64,000 bases of DNA, taken from positions 4,592,698 to 4,656,697 of the forward strand of contig JAJEKV010000051.1 of assembly GCA_021234155.1 (NCBI GenBank). Reading direction: 5' to 3'. Source of the DNA: Isoetes taiwanensis (taxonomy: Eukaryota > Streptophyta > Lycopodiopsida > Isoetales > Isoetaceae). The position numbers and the translations under genes are program-made. This document shows, piece after piece, positions 11,754-22,300 of this stretch (position 1 is the first letter of the stretch; each line of letters starts with the position of its first letter). Under the pieces are notes generated by a model. That model searched no databases, was not told the DNA's origin, and saw nothing but the letters and a program-made list of their open reading frames with translations.

Positions 11754-13127
11754 CTACTGAGAGCTCAATAATTGAAGACGCTCATCTAGAACCTCAAGTA
11801 TGTATAATGCCAAGTCATGCACAGATGGAGCTCCGGGAAGTTGTGGAAGCATGGAATGGAATGCTAAAGTCAAATAACGATTCCTGACCATCTCGAAAGC
11901 AGGACATCTTAGCAAAATATGGCTTTCATCTTCAATAACCTGTAACTGGCAACACACACATAATCTCGCTTCACGTCGCAATTGCGGCCGCTCCCATCTA
12001 TCTGTCGCAATCCGTAGCTTGTGGAACTTTGTGCGAATTGATGCAATAGCTACAAGCTTTTTCCTGGACAATGAAGCAAGCAAATAAGCTTGTGGTCCTA
12101 GTGCCAAGGTGGGATTTATATGTGCATGATAATGACCAGTTTTAGCTTGGGCTAAGGTAACCGCATCCCACATCATCATTCTCTTTCCAATATCGTTTCA
12201 AATGCTGGGGAGATTCAGCCATTGTAAGTGCGAGAAGAGGGTACCATGTGATGCACCTTGCGGATATAGTGGAGATGGCGCTTCACGGATTGAAGAGGCC
12301 AAAAACCTGTCTCTTGTAAAAGAATAGCATAGGGCACCATAGTTTTGACTCCTAGGATGTAAGTGACCAAGCACTAGTACTAATGGCAGGCCCCTATACT
12401 TCAGAACCATATGTGTAAAACAGGTTCTACCAAAGCACCAAACAAGTGGGCTTTCTGTGACCAATCATGAATCTCTGCTCGAAAACAATTATTTTGCATT
12501 GCATAAAGTGCTCTCCAGCCAGCAGTCACGCGCTTGGTAATATACTGCTCCTAAAGTGTGTCCTTACATAACTCTACACCAAGTTACTTGTAGCTGTCTA
12601 CAACTTCAAACTCGTGGCTATCATAGTGCAAAGTTGGAACAATATGCCGAGAAGATTGAACTACCAATAGCTTGGTCTTTTGGAGATTAACTTGAAGACC
12701 TGTGTTCTCACAAAAACTGTACAGAGCATGTAAATGTTATAGCATACTAGCAGCGGTATGTGCCATAAGCGAAACATCATCGGCATACATAAGTTGCCTG
12801 ATGATATAGTGTGTTAAATGTGGGCCTCCGCCACCCTGGTGATCAATCCATTCTTCCAATTGATCAATGCACAAGCCAATTAAGAAAGGATTTTGTACTA
12901 GCCTAAGCAGCACTAGAAGCGCGTGTACCAAAGCAGGAGACAACATAAGCAAGCAAAGCGTCAGTAAATGCAACATTACATTCTTGAAGAGTTGGGTAAT
13001 TCAAAATAAGTGCAAGAGCTAAGGTCTGTGCATATTCAAAAGATCTAGAATAGGTCAAGTGAATGCGAGAAGCAAGAGCATAGACAACAATAGATTGAAG
13101 AGGTGTAAACTGCCACTTTAATGACAA
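11754..13127 (-). pseudogene. LINE B RT remnant and CCHC-like knuckle
   Basis: The remnant retains FLIGLCIDQLEEWIDHQGGG and YADDVSLMAHTAASML (about 12740-12870), so the catalytic YADD block is present. Connection-domain pieces (12198-12464) are in other frames. The C-terminal 141-codon frame (11754-12179) contains CVCCQLQVIEDESHILLRC, the family's zinc knuckle. The N-terminal half of RT is deleted. The coding potential is destroyed by that deletion and several frameshifts. Confidence 0.85.
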
Positions 13128-13189
13128 ATAAAGTGGATAGTGGTCAGAATTTATCTTCTCATCTCTATGCCTTGTGCCAATTCGAAAAT

Positions 13190-13925
13190 TTAAAGATCCA
13201 AGATTCGCACTTGGGAAATGACATAATCAACAACACTCATACCATCTCCCTGCCTATCATGTCTGCATGTAAGACCTTTAGAGTGTGGCCATTGCTCTAA
13301 GCCATTGCAAATTACTATCCCGAAGACTTCATACAATTGAGTGAGTTCCTTTCCAAATGTTGAGACATGTTTTTTAGCATCGGGCGATGAACGTGGCAAA
13401 ATCGTATTATTAGCAGACATCCATAAAGGGTCACGGGCATCCTCAAGTATAAGCTGAGCTGCTTGCATTGCAGCAGTATGAGCATTAAAGTCCCCAAGAA
13501 GAATAGCATGGCCCAATTGTTTGATTTGAGCAATGTCATCATAAAGATCACCATAAGGATCATTGCAGTCTACATCATATTCATCATAGAAAGGCGATTT
13601 TGTAGGTGGAAAGTAACATGCAGCAACAAAAATGGCACTACCATTGTTGCAATGGAGTTTGATCCACATGTAGCGGTGTAGCTTTATAAAGTGTGATATA
13701 TGGAGTAAGGGAGTCCTTGAAATAGCAAGCAACTCCGCCACAGCCTCGCTACCCATGACATTCACTAAATAATGAAAAGTATTAATAGCCTGTGACATGA
13801 GGTAGCCTTTTGGCAGAATGCTCCCATATTTTTATGAGCAGAAGAATATCCATATCTTTTGCAATGGGATTCAGGCCATCACCTTTACGACAAGGAAAAC
13901 CTCGACAATTCTAAGACACCAACCA
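13190..13925 (-). pseudogene. LINE B endonuclease domain
   Basis: This is an AP-endonuclease-like domain of a non-LTR element, expected to nick target DNA. It opens with NCRGFP, as LINE endonucleases typically do, and continues through CYFPPTKSPFYDE, the metal-site motif LLGDFNAHTA (about 13480-13510) and GLTCRHDRQGDGMSVVDYVI near the end. A frameshift near 13800 separates the first 40 residues from the rest. The final catalytic SDH region lies just downstream, at about 13150. It is the only well-preserved endonuclease domain in the LINE A family of this window. Confidence 0.85.
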
Positions 13926-14300
13926 AAGGCACATTTCCTAGGCAGATACATTTAAAGTGTGAGCCGTGTGAACTAAAGAGGCTTGTGCCATAGAGGCGGC
14001 GGTGGCAATAACATAGAGCAACATGTAAATTGAAACCAATCACTTATTTTCTTAATCCTTTATTTTTTCAATTACATGTTATCTCCATGTTTTTTTGTTC
14101 TTGTGTTGGAAGTACGAATTGTGTCATGCCTTGGGGTCACCCCTGGCTCATGGGTCAGCTTTCTTAGTTCCAGCAAAATCCATTTTCACGAGAATCAATT
14201 ATTTGCTACAAATGAAGAGAGCACCTAGGAAGATGTAAGCAATTGATGATAATAATTGGATGAAGATATCGTGCATTTACAACTTTGTCAATTATAGAGT

Positions 14301-14485
14301 AAATTGATTGAATTGAATTGAATTTTATCGTTCGTGGAGACCAAAAGGTCTATGGAATCCATACAAAAAGAGAGCATAGCAAGTCTGCTACTGCCTAGGA
14401 TAAAAAGAACCCCAAAGGGATTTTAAAGGTAAAACCTTAATAGTAATACGCTTACTAGCAAATTGTACATTTGTACATATCAATG
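14301..14485 (-). mobile_element. Isolated LINE 3' tail
   Basis: This is a 5'-truncated copy consisting only of the LINE A-type 3' UTR on the minus strand. It has a TCCC/GGGG stem (about 14407-14424), a perfect AGACC-TTTT-GGTCT hairpin (14338-14351), an ACGATAAA-type box and an AATTC-type tail (14301-14330). It carries no coding sequence. Confidence 0.8.
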
Positions 14486-14499
14486 CAATGATGCAGAAA

Positions 14500-14670
14500 T
14501 TAGTTCATCTCGCTTGCCAAGTGGGATAAGTTACTGTACTTTGGTGCCAGATCTTACATAGATGTTTTCGTGTAAATGCCTTGCAGCATCACTATGATCC
14601 ATGCAACTCTGCAGTATGCCAGCTTTGCATTTCCGATATTGAAACACTTGAGCATTGTCTCTTTTTCTCC
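14500..14670 (+). pseudogene. L1-like zf-RVT fragment
   Basis: The plus-strand reading WCQILHRCFRVNALQHHY, then CQLCISDIETLEHCLFF, matches the zf-RVT zinc-binding module downstream of RT in plant L1-like LINEs. The L1 copy at 22.4 kb has WQILHRCVRVN and CCPLCGQHVETIEHCFFLC. No RT or tail is attached, so this is a small relic directly abutting the isolated LINE tail. Confidence 0.7.
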
Positions 14671-14924
14671 GTCAATTGGTGGTCCCCGACTTCAAGCACT
14701 ATTTAACAAGATTGGATTGCCAAAACCAAGTGCATGAGCATCAGATAAACAGAAGGCATTTCATCTCGGGTTCAGTTGGTTATTGTGCTCAAATATGTAG
14801 CAAAATAACAGGGGGTTCCAGGGGGATTTGATATAGATATAATTCTTGAAACCATAGACCATATCCCTAACACAATTCAATGGGTTACTATTAAAAAAAA
14901 CATGGATTTAAGATAAACAATAGT

Positions 14925-15390
14925 CACATTAGCTCACTGGTTAGATTGGTTAAAGTAATCTTATTAGGACATTGAGTTATTTTGGTAGAGGCTCGAATCC
15001 CCGTATTTCATATTCTAAAACCTTAAGCGAAACCGTATAGAGGCTCGATATACTATCAAAACCTTAGGCAAACTCGTCTTTGACATCTTAAAATCATAGG
15101 CGTCCCCAATCATAAATGAGCATAATCGAAACGAGAGGTGTCCAGAGGCTTCAACATACATGCGGGTCGTAGGGATCGGCAGATCCTCGAATTTGGGAGT
15201 CCTGGGTGCACCTCGCTAGAATATCAGTCGTATATAGCTTCTAAGGCATTTATTTACCTATTCGTAGTGTTACTACTAGAGCCTAGGCTAAGATGCTGAT
15301 GGCTTATAACTCTTCCTCCCTCAGAGAAGAAGTGAGAGACCGTATTTAAATTGAGTTTATTCAAATCAATTTTTATCATTAGTCTCCTAT
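14925..15390 (+). mobile_element. Candidate tRNA-derived SINE
   Basis: An A-box-like TTAGCTCACTGGTTAGATTG (14929-14948) and a B-box-like GGCTCGAATCCCC (14990-15002) are spaced about 60 bp apart, as in tRNA-related pol III promoters, without a foldable tRNA. A non-coding body with GAGGCTCGATATAC and GTGTCCAGAGGC blocks follows. The 3' limit is a guess at an ATTGAGTTTATTCAAATCAA stretch. Only one copy is visible in the window, so the family status is unproven. Confidence 0.35.
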
Positions 15391-16237
15391 GCTAGAGTGA
15401 GTACATAATGGTTCAGGTTCGTGTTTTAGGAGCATTGTATTGTGCTTCACAACTAAATGAGACTTGTACATCTTAAAATGTTTTTCTATGATTAATAAAC
15501 TTGCTTTTTGTCCTTCAAACAGAAAAAGAAATATCCAGCAATCATTTCCTAGTTTTTTTTTTTTATTTCCCTAGGTCTCATTCTTAATTGTTTCAAATAA
15601 CTCTTGATGGCTAGATTCTAGAATGTCCATGACTTGGTGTTTAGCCCTTGAGCTAACTATATATATAGGAACATTCTTCGCCCACATGAATTTAAGTCAA
15701 CAATAATGGAGCAAATCGGCATGCATGCACCATTCACGAGTGGGTCTATATGCATGCACATGCATCCAAAGATTACTGGTTAGAGTGGTAGCGTATCACA
15801 CGTACCATGGTTCTATTGTCCCCCCGTTTGGCACTTGCAATGGGAAAATTTTCTAAGAGTTTGAGATATGTCATAATCGTAGTGTTGTGCTTGATCCTTA
15901 AAATTTTCCATGCACAATAGAACTCATTTCTTATATGAAGGCGATTATTTTCGCAGAAGCGTGTGCATTGCAACCTCTCCCATGAAGAAATTGTGCACCA
16001 TTATTGCTTCTATGAGTATAGTCAGCACCATCTTTGAATTGCAAGAGGGAGGCCGAAAGGCTATAAGTGATATACAAGGATCATAGAGGGCCTATGTTGT
16101 CAGATAAAGGTTGTCTAAGTTGAGCAACATGCATTTACTTGAAAAGAATGGATCAAATGGGATAAAGAATGAAAGTATTTTTTATACATTTTGCTATTTT
16201 TTTCAACTATTAGCTATAAGTGTAAATAGTTACTCAC
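15391..16237. other. Callose synthase intron or 3' flank; no exon recognised
   Basis: This is minus-strand intron sequence following the last exon I can identify (donor GTGAGT at 16232-16237). I searched by eye for the next expected callose synthase segment and did not find it here. Confidence 0.5.
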
Positions 16238-16328
16238 ATATGTTTTAGGCTTCTTTTTTAGCTTTATGCAGGAGAAAAACATGTCATTCATATCCCATGG
16301 CCATTTGAGTTGAAAACAATCCGACGAC
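16238..16328 (-). CDS. GSL: Callose synthase exon 12 (last recognised)
   Basis: Acceptor ATGTAG, donor TAT|GTGAGT. It encodes SDCFQLKWPWDMNDMFF, the segment following NEYFW in callose synthases (xxCFxLxWPM). The good donor implies that more exons follow to the left. Confidence 0.88.
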
Positions 16329-19300
16329 CTACATTATAGATTGAAATAAAGTAAACAATTTTGTCAAAGTGTGGCAATAATAAGCTTGTAACTCATAGGA
16401 TGTGAAATGTAATAAGGTTAACATATTTCATGCCTACCAAAAATATTCGTTAAAATCATCATAATTCCTCCAAATTGTATGAGGAGCTTTTCCTTCTTTG
16501 TTATTTTTAGCTTCCTGTACATAATCAACATATTGTAATGAAGATTACATTGTTAAAAGAGAGTAGAAAAATAGCTAAGATGATTTAATTTGGAAAGGGT
16601 TTTTCAATAGAATTCATTTTTCTTTTTTCTTGCTAGATTTGAATTTCAAAAATGTACCTCTGCTATGATTTTATATACAGGTACAATTACTTGCTCCAAA
16701 AAGGGGTGTTCACAATCGGCCCATGTTTTAGCTCTTTTAGCGTCTTCCATCTCCAATATTTCATATAGATCCTCTGCCATCTAAATTTTTTAAATAGTGT
16801 CTTATTAGCATAAATATATATCAAAAAAGAGATGAAAGAAAGAAAAGAAAAGGGAAATAGAAGATGCTACTAACGTTATGGAATATGTAACAAAGGCACT
16901 CAGGTAAGAACCTCAGATTGGCGGCTTCTCCCCATATCAAAGCAAATAATGCCAGAAGCAATAGGTTCATTTGTTTGATTGGTCTCTTTATCCTGGAATT
17001 AAGAAGATGAGTATAGTTTAAATGCCATATCATCATAATTTGTGTGCTGATATAGACTTCTATTTAAGGACTCCATCAAATTCAAGTACCACAGAGATTA
17101 ACAAAGATTTGCACACTAACACAACTTGAGAAGATATAAATACACATAATTGTATACAATTCATATAACCGAAGAAGGAAAATGTCAATAGACTTGAAAC
17201 TATGGAAGAATATGAACCTGTGACTACTTGAGTAGACAGATTTTCTCATAACGTATTTGCACCATTCTTCATAATTTTGCATGAATTTATAATAAACTTG
17301 GTTGATAGCCTCTTCATCAAGTAACTATATCATGCAAATATTATGTAAGCCATATATTTTTGTTGCAAACGAAGCAATGCATATATGCATACTAGATTGT
17401 TATCTTGTAAGCTACCCAGTCGCATTTGCCTATTGGCTAGCAAGAGAATAAGATGTTCTCGCTGGTTGTTAACGTTGTCCACCTATAATGTACACTTAAA
17501 AAATTTATCCATAGAAGCATAAATGTATAATAAGGCTACAACTATAAATATAGAAATATAGAATTTTAAAATGCTACAATAAGATATTCAAAAGCCAACC
17601 TGAAACCCAAAGCAAAACTGAAGCAGATCAAGTATATCCAATTCCCTTCCCTTGGGTTTCAAAAATGCTGCAGGTAATCGAGGCAGATCTCTTGTGTATA
17701 ACAATGTTGTTATGGCAGCTTTTACCTGGAATTATACCTTTTGAAACTCCAAATTTGTTGCCTTGCTTGTACTATAAGTAGAGCAGTTTTACCTCAAAAG
17801 TTTGCATTTTGTCGTCCAAAATTCCAGGTGTTTCTAAAGGAAGAATGTTGTATGGCTTGAATTCTTTTTCTACATCGGATTCCAAAATTGCTTGAAACTG
17901 GTAAAGCGCAAATCACCACCTTGATGAATAAAATTGTTTCTAATTAAAGACATTACCTTCTTGGAGATTCCTTCTCCTCTTGCTTTCAAGATGTCCCTTA
18001 TGACTTTTAACGTTGCAAATACAATCCTCATATTTTCCGTCCTACAAGTGAAAATATTTGTTAGTCTTATATAAGTATTAGATGGAATTTAGTTTAGCTT
18101 CATTTTCTATGGAGATCATACCAATGTATAGTTAGTAAATTTAGATTGTATCACATTGGCAGTATTCCTTAAAGAATAGAATGATCTTTGTTTAAACCGA
18201 GGCTTGCCATATTTTACACACATTACACATATCAATTATAGTTAGTTAGTGCGTGATATGTTGATCGGAGGCTTGAACACCATATGTCAGACACACTGCA
18301 CGTGATGAGACTTGATCTCCCCCATTCTTTTTGTCTAAACTGATACTTTAACACCATATAAAGGACACCTCATTATCGTTGCGAGTTGGTTTTCAAGATT
18401 GGTGAAGAATACTCCAACTTGAAGACAACCTCGAAAATAATGGGCAGCAATATCATACAAAGAATTAGATTGTTATTATATGTATGATCCCATTCAAGGA
18501 GCTATATAGGAGAAACTTGATAAAGCGCATGTGGTATTGAAGAATATAATAGAATAGAATAGATTTTTTAGCGTCCACGGAGAAACTTGATGTGATTTAT
18601 TATTTATGGAAGCATGGACCTTGAAAAATTATGTACAAGATAATGATTAGAGTTTCAAGTTTATTAGAGTGGTTTCTTATTTACAACATTGGTGGCAAAC
18701 ATTGCCCTACTAATTATCACATAATTATGGTTCGCCCATTGTTTGCCAAAATTACTTACATGAATTTTAGAAAAGGAGTTGACGACTGGGGCTAAAGAAA
18801 CAAGGGTTTGTGTTATTGGTTAGATGGGGTCTAGATCATAGCACTCTTAACTATTGATCACATTTTCGCATTTCACTTTGCTAGAGGATAGTCGTAATAA
18901 ATGCCAGGATCTTTGTTATTGCTTTGTGGACTTTGCAAAAGCCTTTGATACAGTCCCTAGAGATTATCTATAGATGCGACTCTCACAGTTGGATGTCCCT
19001 CAAGACTTGCAAACTATGTACAGTGTCATCTCAAATGCCACCATCGAGCCAGTATATTAACAATAGAGTGGGCATTGTCCAAGGTTATCCACTCTCTCTA
19101 GCATTGTTTGGGTGACATGTCTCGGTAGGAAAAGTGTATTGTTATGGATAGTTAAAAGCAAAGGCCGTCTTTATTGCCTTAAAGTATGCTTTTATCACCT
19201 ACTCTAGTTCTGGCTTATCTAGATTTCTAGAGAAATTTGGCTAGAAGTATCCCATCATGAATTGCTTTTAATCGCCTATCATTCCACACAATGCAAAAAT

Positions 19301-22300
19301 TAAGTATCTTATTTATGACAAGATTAGGGTTAGTCCGTGGATTTTATCCTTAATCTCCCTCTGTTTGTTTATTTGTTTGTCTGTCTGTCCGTCTGTCCCA
19401 TGATGTCATCCTCATCATCATCAATCGATTCTCTAAGATGGCTCACTTCATTCCTTGTCACACTACACCAGCAAAGAAACTTATTGCTTCCTCCTCTTAT
19501 TCTTCATGGTGACTAGGCTTTCATGGTTTGTCAGATACACATTGTCAATGATCATGATCCTTTAGTTCATTGCAGGTTTTTGGAAATGACTTCTAGAACC
19601 CTTACATGTAGAGTGCTTCTTTGGCAAGCTTCCTCTAATTCCCCCAGATCGAGTTCCTCTACGACTTCCACTGGTTGAGATTGACGACCATGAGAAGTTT
19701 GAAGCTTATAAGATCATGGGATTCCAAGTTTTCTTGAGGATATATTTATAATTTTGTGTACTAAGAAAGTTATTCTCCAGTAGTCATAATTATGTAGACG
19801 AGTTTGCTAGATTCTAAATTCCTTCAAAAGTGTGTTTACTATTTTTAAGACTACAAATGCCATTTTCCAAGTGATTGCACATACAACATGCAAAGAACTT
19901 GAATAATGCTCTAAACAAGGTGACCTCTATTCCCACTCTCTAAACAAGTCTAGTTTGGAGCACTCTAGCTCACCATCATACGAGAGGATGTTATAATGTG
20001 CATTATGAAAGTATGATAAAACATCTTTCAATATTCTTCATCCTTATGGAACAACTTTTATGTTTGATCATCACCACTTGGGGCCATAGGATGGACATCT
20101 AAATTTCATGAGTGAAATGTAAATAGAGTTTATGGGTGCAAAGGTAAACCTTGTGTTTGTACTTTGATGTTGTATAAGCTCCTCAACTTTATGCTCTTCT
20201 CTGTAGAAGGCATAAAACTTTTGAAGTAATTCAATATCGTATTGTTGATCAATATGCCCTCCATCCTTTAGGCTTTTCATCTGAGACATCCAGATTTTAT
20301 AAATCAACAAAAGGAATTTTTAAAGGCAAGAAGTGGCCTTATTATCATCAAAAAGACAAAACTTATTCTTTCAAATCATTTTTAATAACCGCATCGCCAT
20401 TTGAATTAATAATTTTAAAATTAATTGTTTATTTATATTAATGGAGAGGCTATTGTAGCTGAGCCTTTAGAAAGATGGAGAAGACTTACCAATAGTTTGA
20501 CATGAATTTTAATCAATCTTTCACTCTTGACCTTTTGCTTATCTAGCTAACTTGTAGCTAACTTATCTAGTCTAAATTTCAATGATCTATTCGCCACTTA
20601 TCAAGAAACTCATAACATCTTTGGCCTTCTACTGATCCATAGACCTATTGGTCTCCGTGGACGATAAATTCAATTCAATTAATTATGGTCCTTCTAGCTA
20701 ATTTATAGTCTAGATCCCGAGACCCTTTGCACTATTTGTAGTCTAAATTTCAAGTCCTTATAATAAGAATTAAGACAATAAATATGAAACGAGAGCAAAG
20801 ATTCATTTAATAGAATTTTACTTTGGATTTGCATGTAAGTTAGATTATCTATCGTACTGGATGTATTATGTAATTCCATGATATTTTGATATTCAAAACT
20901 CTACTCATGCTTTTATCATGCTTGATTATGTTATCCACTCTTTTCTATAATATTTAAGAAAATTGCATCTTTGGGCCTTGTCCAATTTTCAATACACATC
21001 CCATCATCTTCAAGACATGGAACAACATATATGAGCTAACGTTCTCAAAATCCAACTTAATTGCATATTATATTGTTAATAATTTATACACATATTAGAT
21101 GGGTGCACCCCTGCCATGTGGCTTTGGATCTTGCCCATGAAGAAGCGCAAACTTATAGCTTCCATTCGCATGGGTGCACATCGTCTCCATATTGAGACAG
21201 GACGTTGGGCTCGGGAAGCACGGGAGGACAGGCTTTGCTAGTGTTGCCACCAGGACGTCATTGAAGTTGAATGTCATGCCCTCCAGATCTGCACAGCATT
21301 TGCTTATATCCGAGCGCGGTATGTTCGATTACTAGTGCCTGACTAGCCGTTGCATGAGTTATTGAATACGGCGTTAGGAGGGCTTGTTGGGGTCATACCT
21401 CCAGGAGATTATGGATGCACGGACTTAGTTGTGTCCTCCGGGACAGTATTGAACTGTCCTATACAATTGTACAGTGTACTAGCATACTTATTACTGCTAA
21501 GGTTTAATTTTCCCTCGAAAACCCTTCCGGGCAGGGGTTTTTTCATTCTGACAGTAATACGCTTGTCGCTCTCTTTTCGTTTGGGTCCCATAGGCCAATT
21601 GATCTCCATGGATGATAAAAAATCTATTCTATTCTATTCTTAAAGTAAATAAAGTCTATCCCTCGAAAAAAAAAAAAATCACATATATGAGCTAATGTTC
21701 TCAAAATACAACTTAATTGCATATTATATAGTTGATAATTTATACACATACTAGAGGTTGCAAAATGAGATGCTTAATGATGCTACCTCATATGAGACAA
21801 CGGACTTCCAAATGCTTGTTGCTGGGAAAAAATTTAAAAGTTCACATATCTCTTTTTGCTTATTCTCTAGAATGTAGAAATTGTTTTTTTTTTTTTTTTT
21901 TGAAGGACGTGAGACTCTTTTTATTGACAAGAACAAAGGCGCAATACACAATGCACAGACAGGAATAAAACCCTAGTGGATAGACTGACCCAACTAGGCA
22001 TAAACACCCGTCTATGCATAAGAAGAACACCGTAAATACGTCTGCCAAATTATCTCTTTTTTATCGTCAGCTAGAGATGAGCAACAATAAGGTTTAGTGA
22101 TCTTCTGCCGAGCACAACGGAGAAGCTGCTAATTAGAGATGTGTGCACCTTGGAAAATACACAAACGTCGCCTCTGCCAGATAGACCACAAAATCCAACT
22201 AGAAGCAAGATGAAATGCCCACTTACGCAAGTTAGGCCAAACAGGGGGATAAAGTGCAAGTAGGATCTCCTGGCTAGTGAGAGACACACTGAAAAGAATG

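Larger units (their letters stand above)
11515..13925 (-). mobile_element. LINE B: internally deleted non-LTR retrotransposon
   Basis: On the minus strand it reads an apurinic endonuclease domain (from NCRGFPCRKGDGLNPIAKDM near 13925), the endonuclease-RT linker with RDEKINSDHYPLYL (about 13130-13170), a reduced RT, a zinc knuckle and a structured 3' UTR with a TATTC-type tail near 11580-11600. Most of the RT fingers and palm are missing between about 12910 and 13130. It is the same family as LINE A but clearly more diverged. A second ATTCTT-type run at 11515-11535 may belong to this tail or to another insertion. Confidence 0.85.

Noticed and set aside
15775-15825. tRNA-like string GGTTAGAGTGGTAGCGTATC plus GGTTCTATTGTCC
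   Set aside because: The A-box is fair but the B-box is poor, and no acceptor stem pairs. It is not supported as a tRNA gene or SINE.
21350-21643. 97-codon plus-strand frame
   Set aside because: It runs through the 3' UTR, hairpins and microsatellite tail of LINE F.
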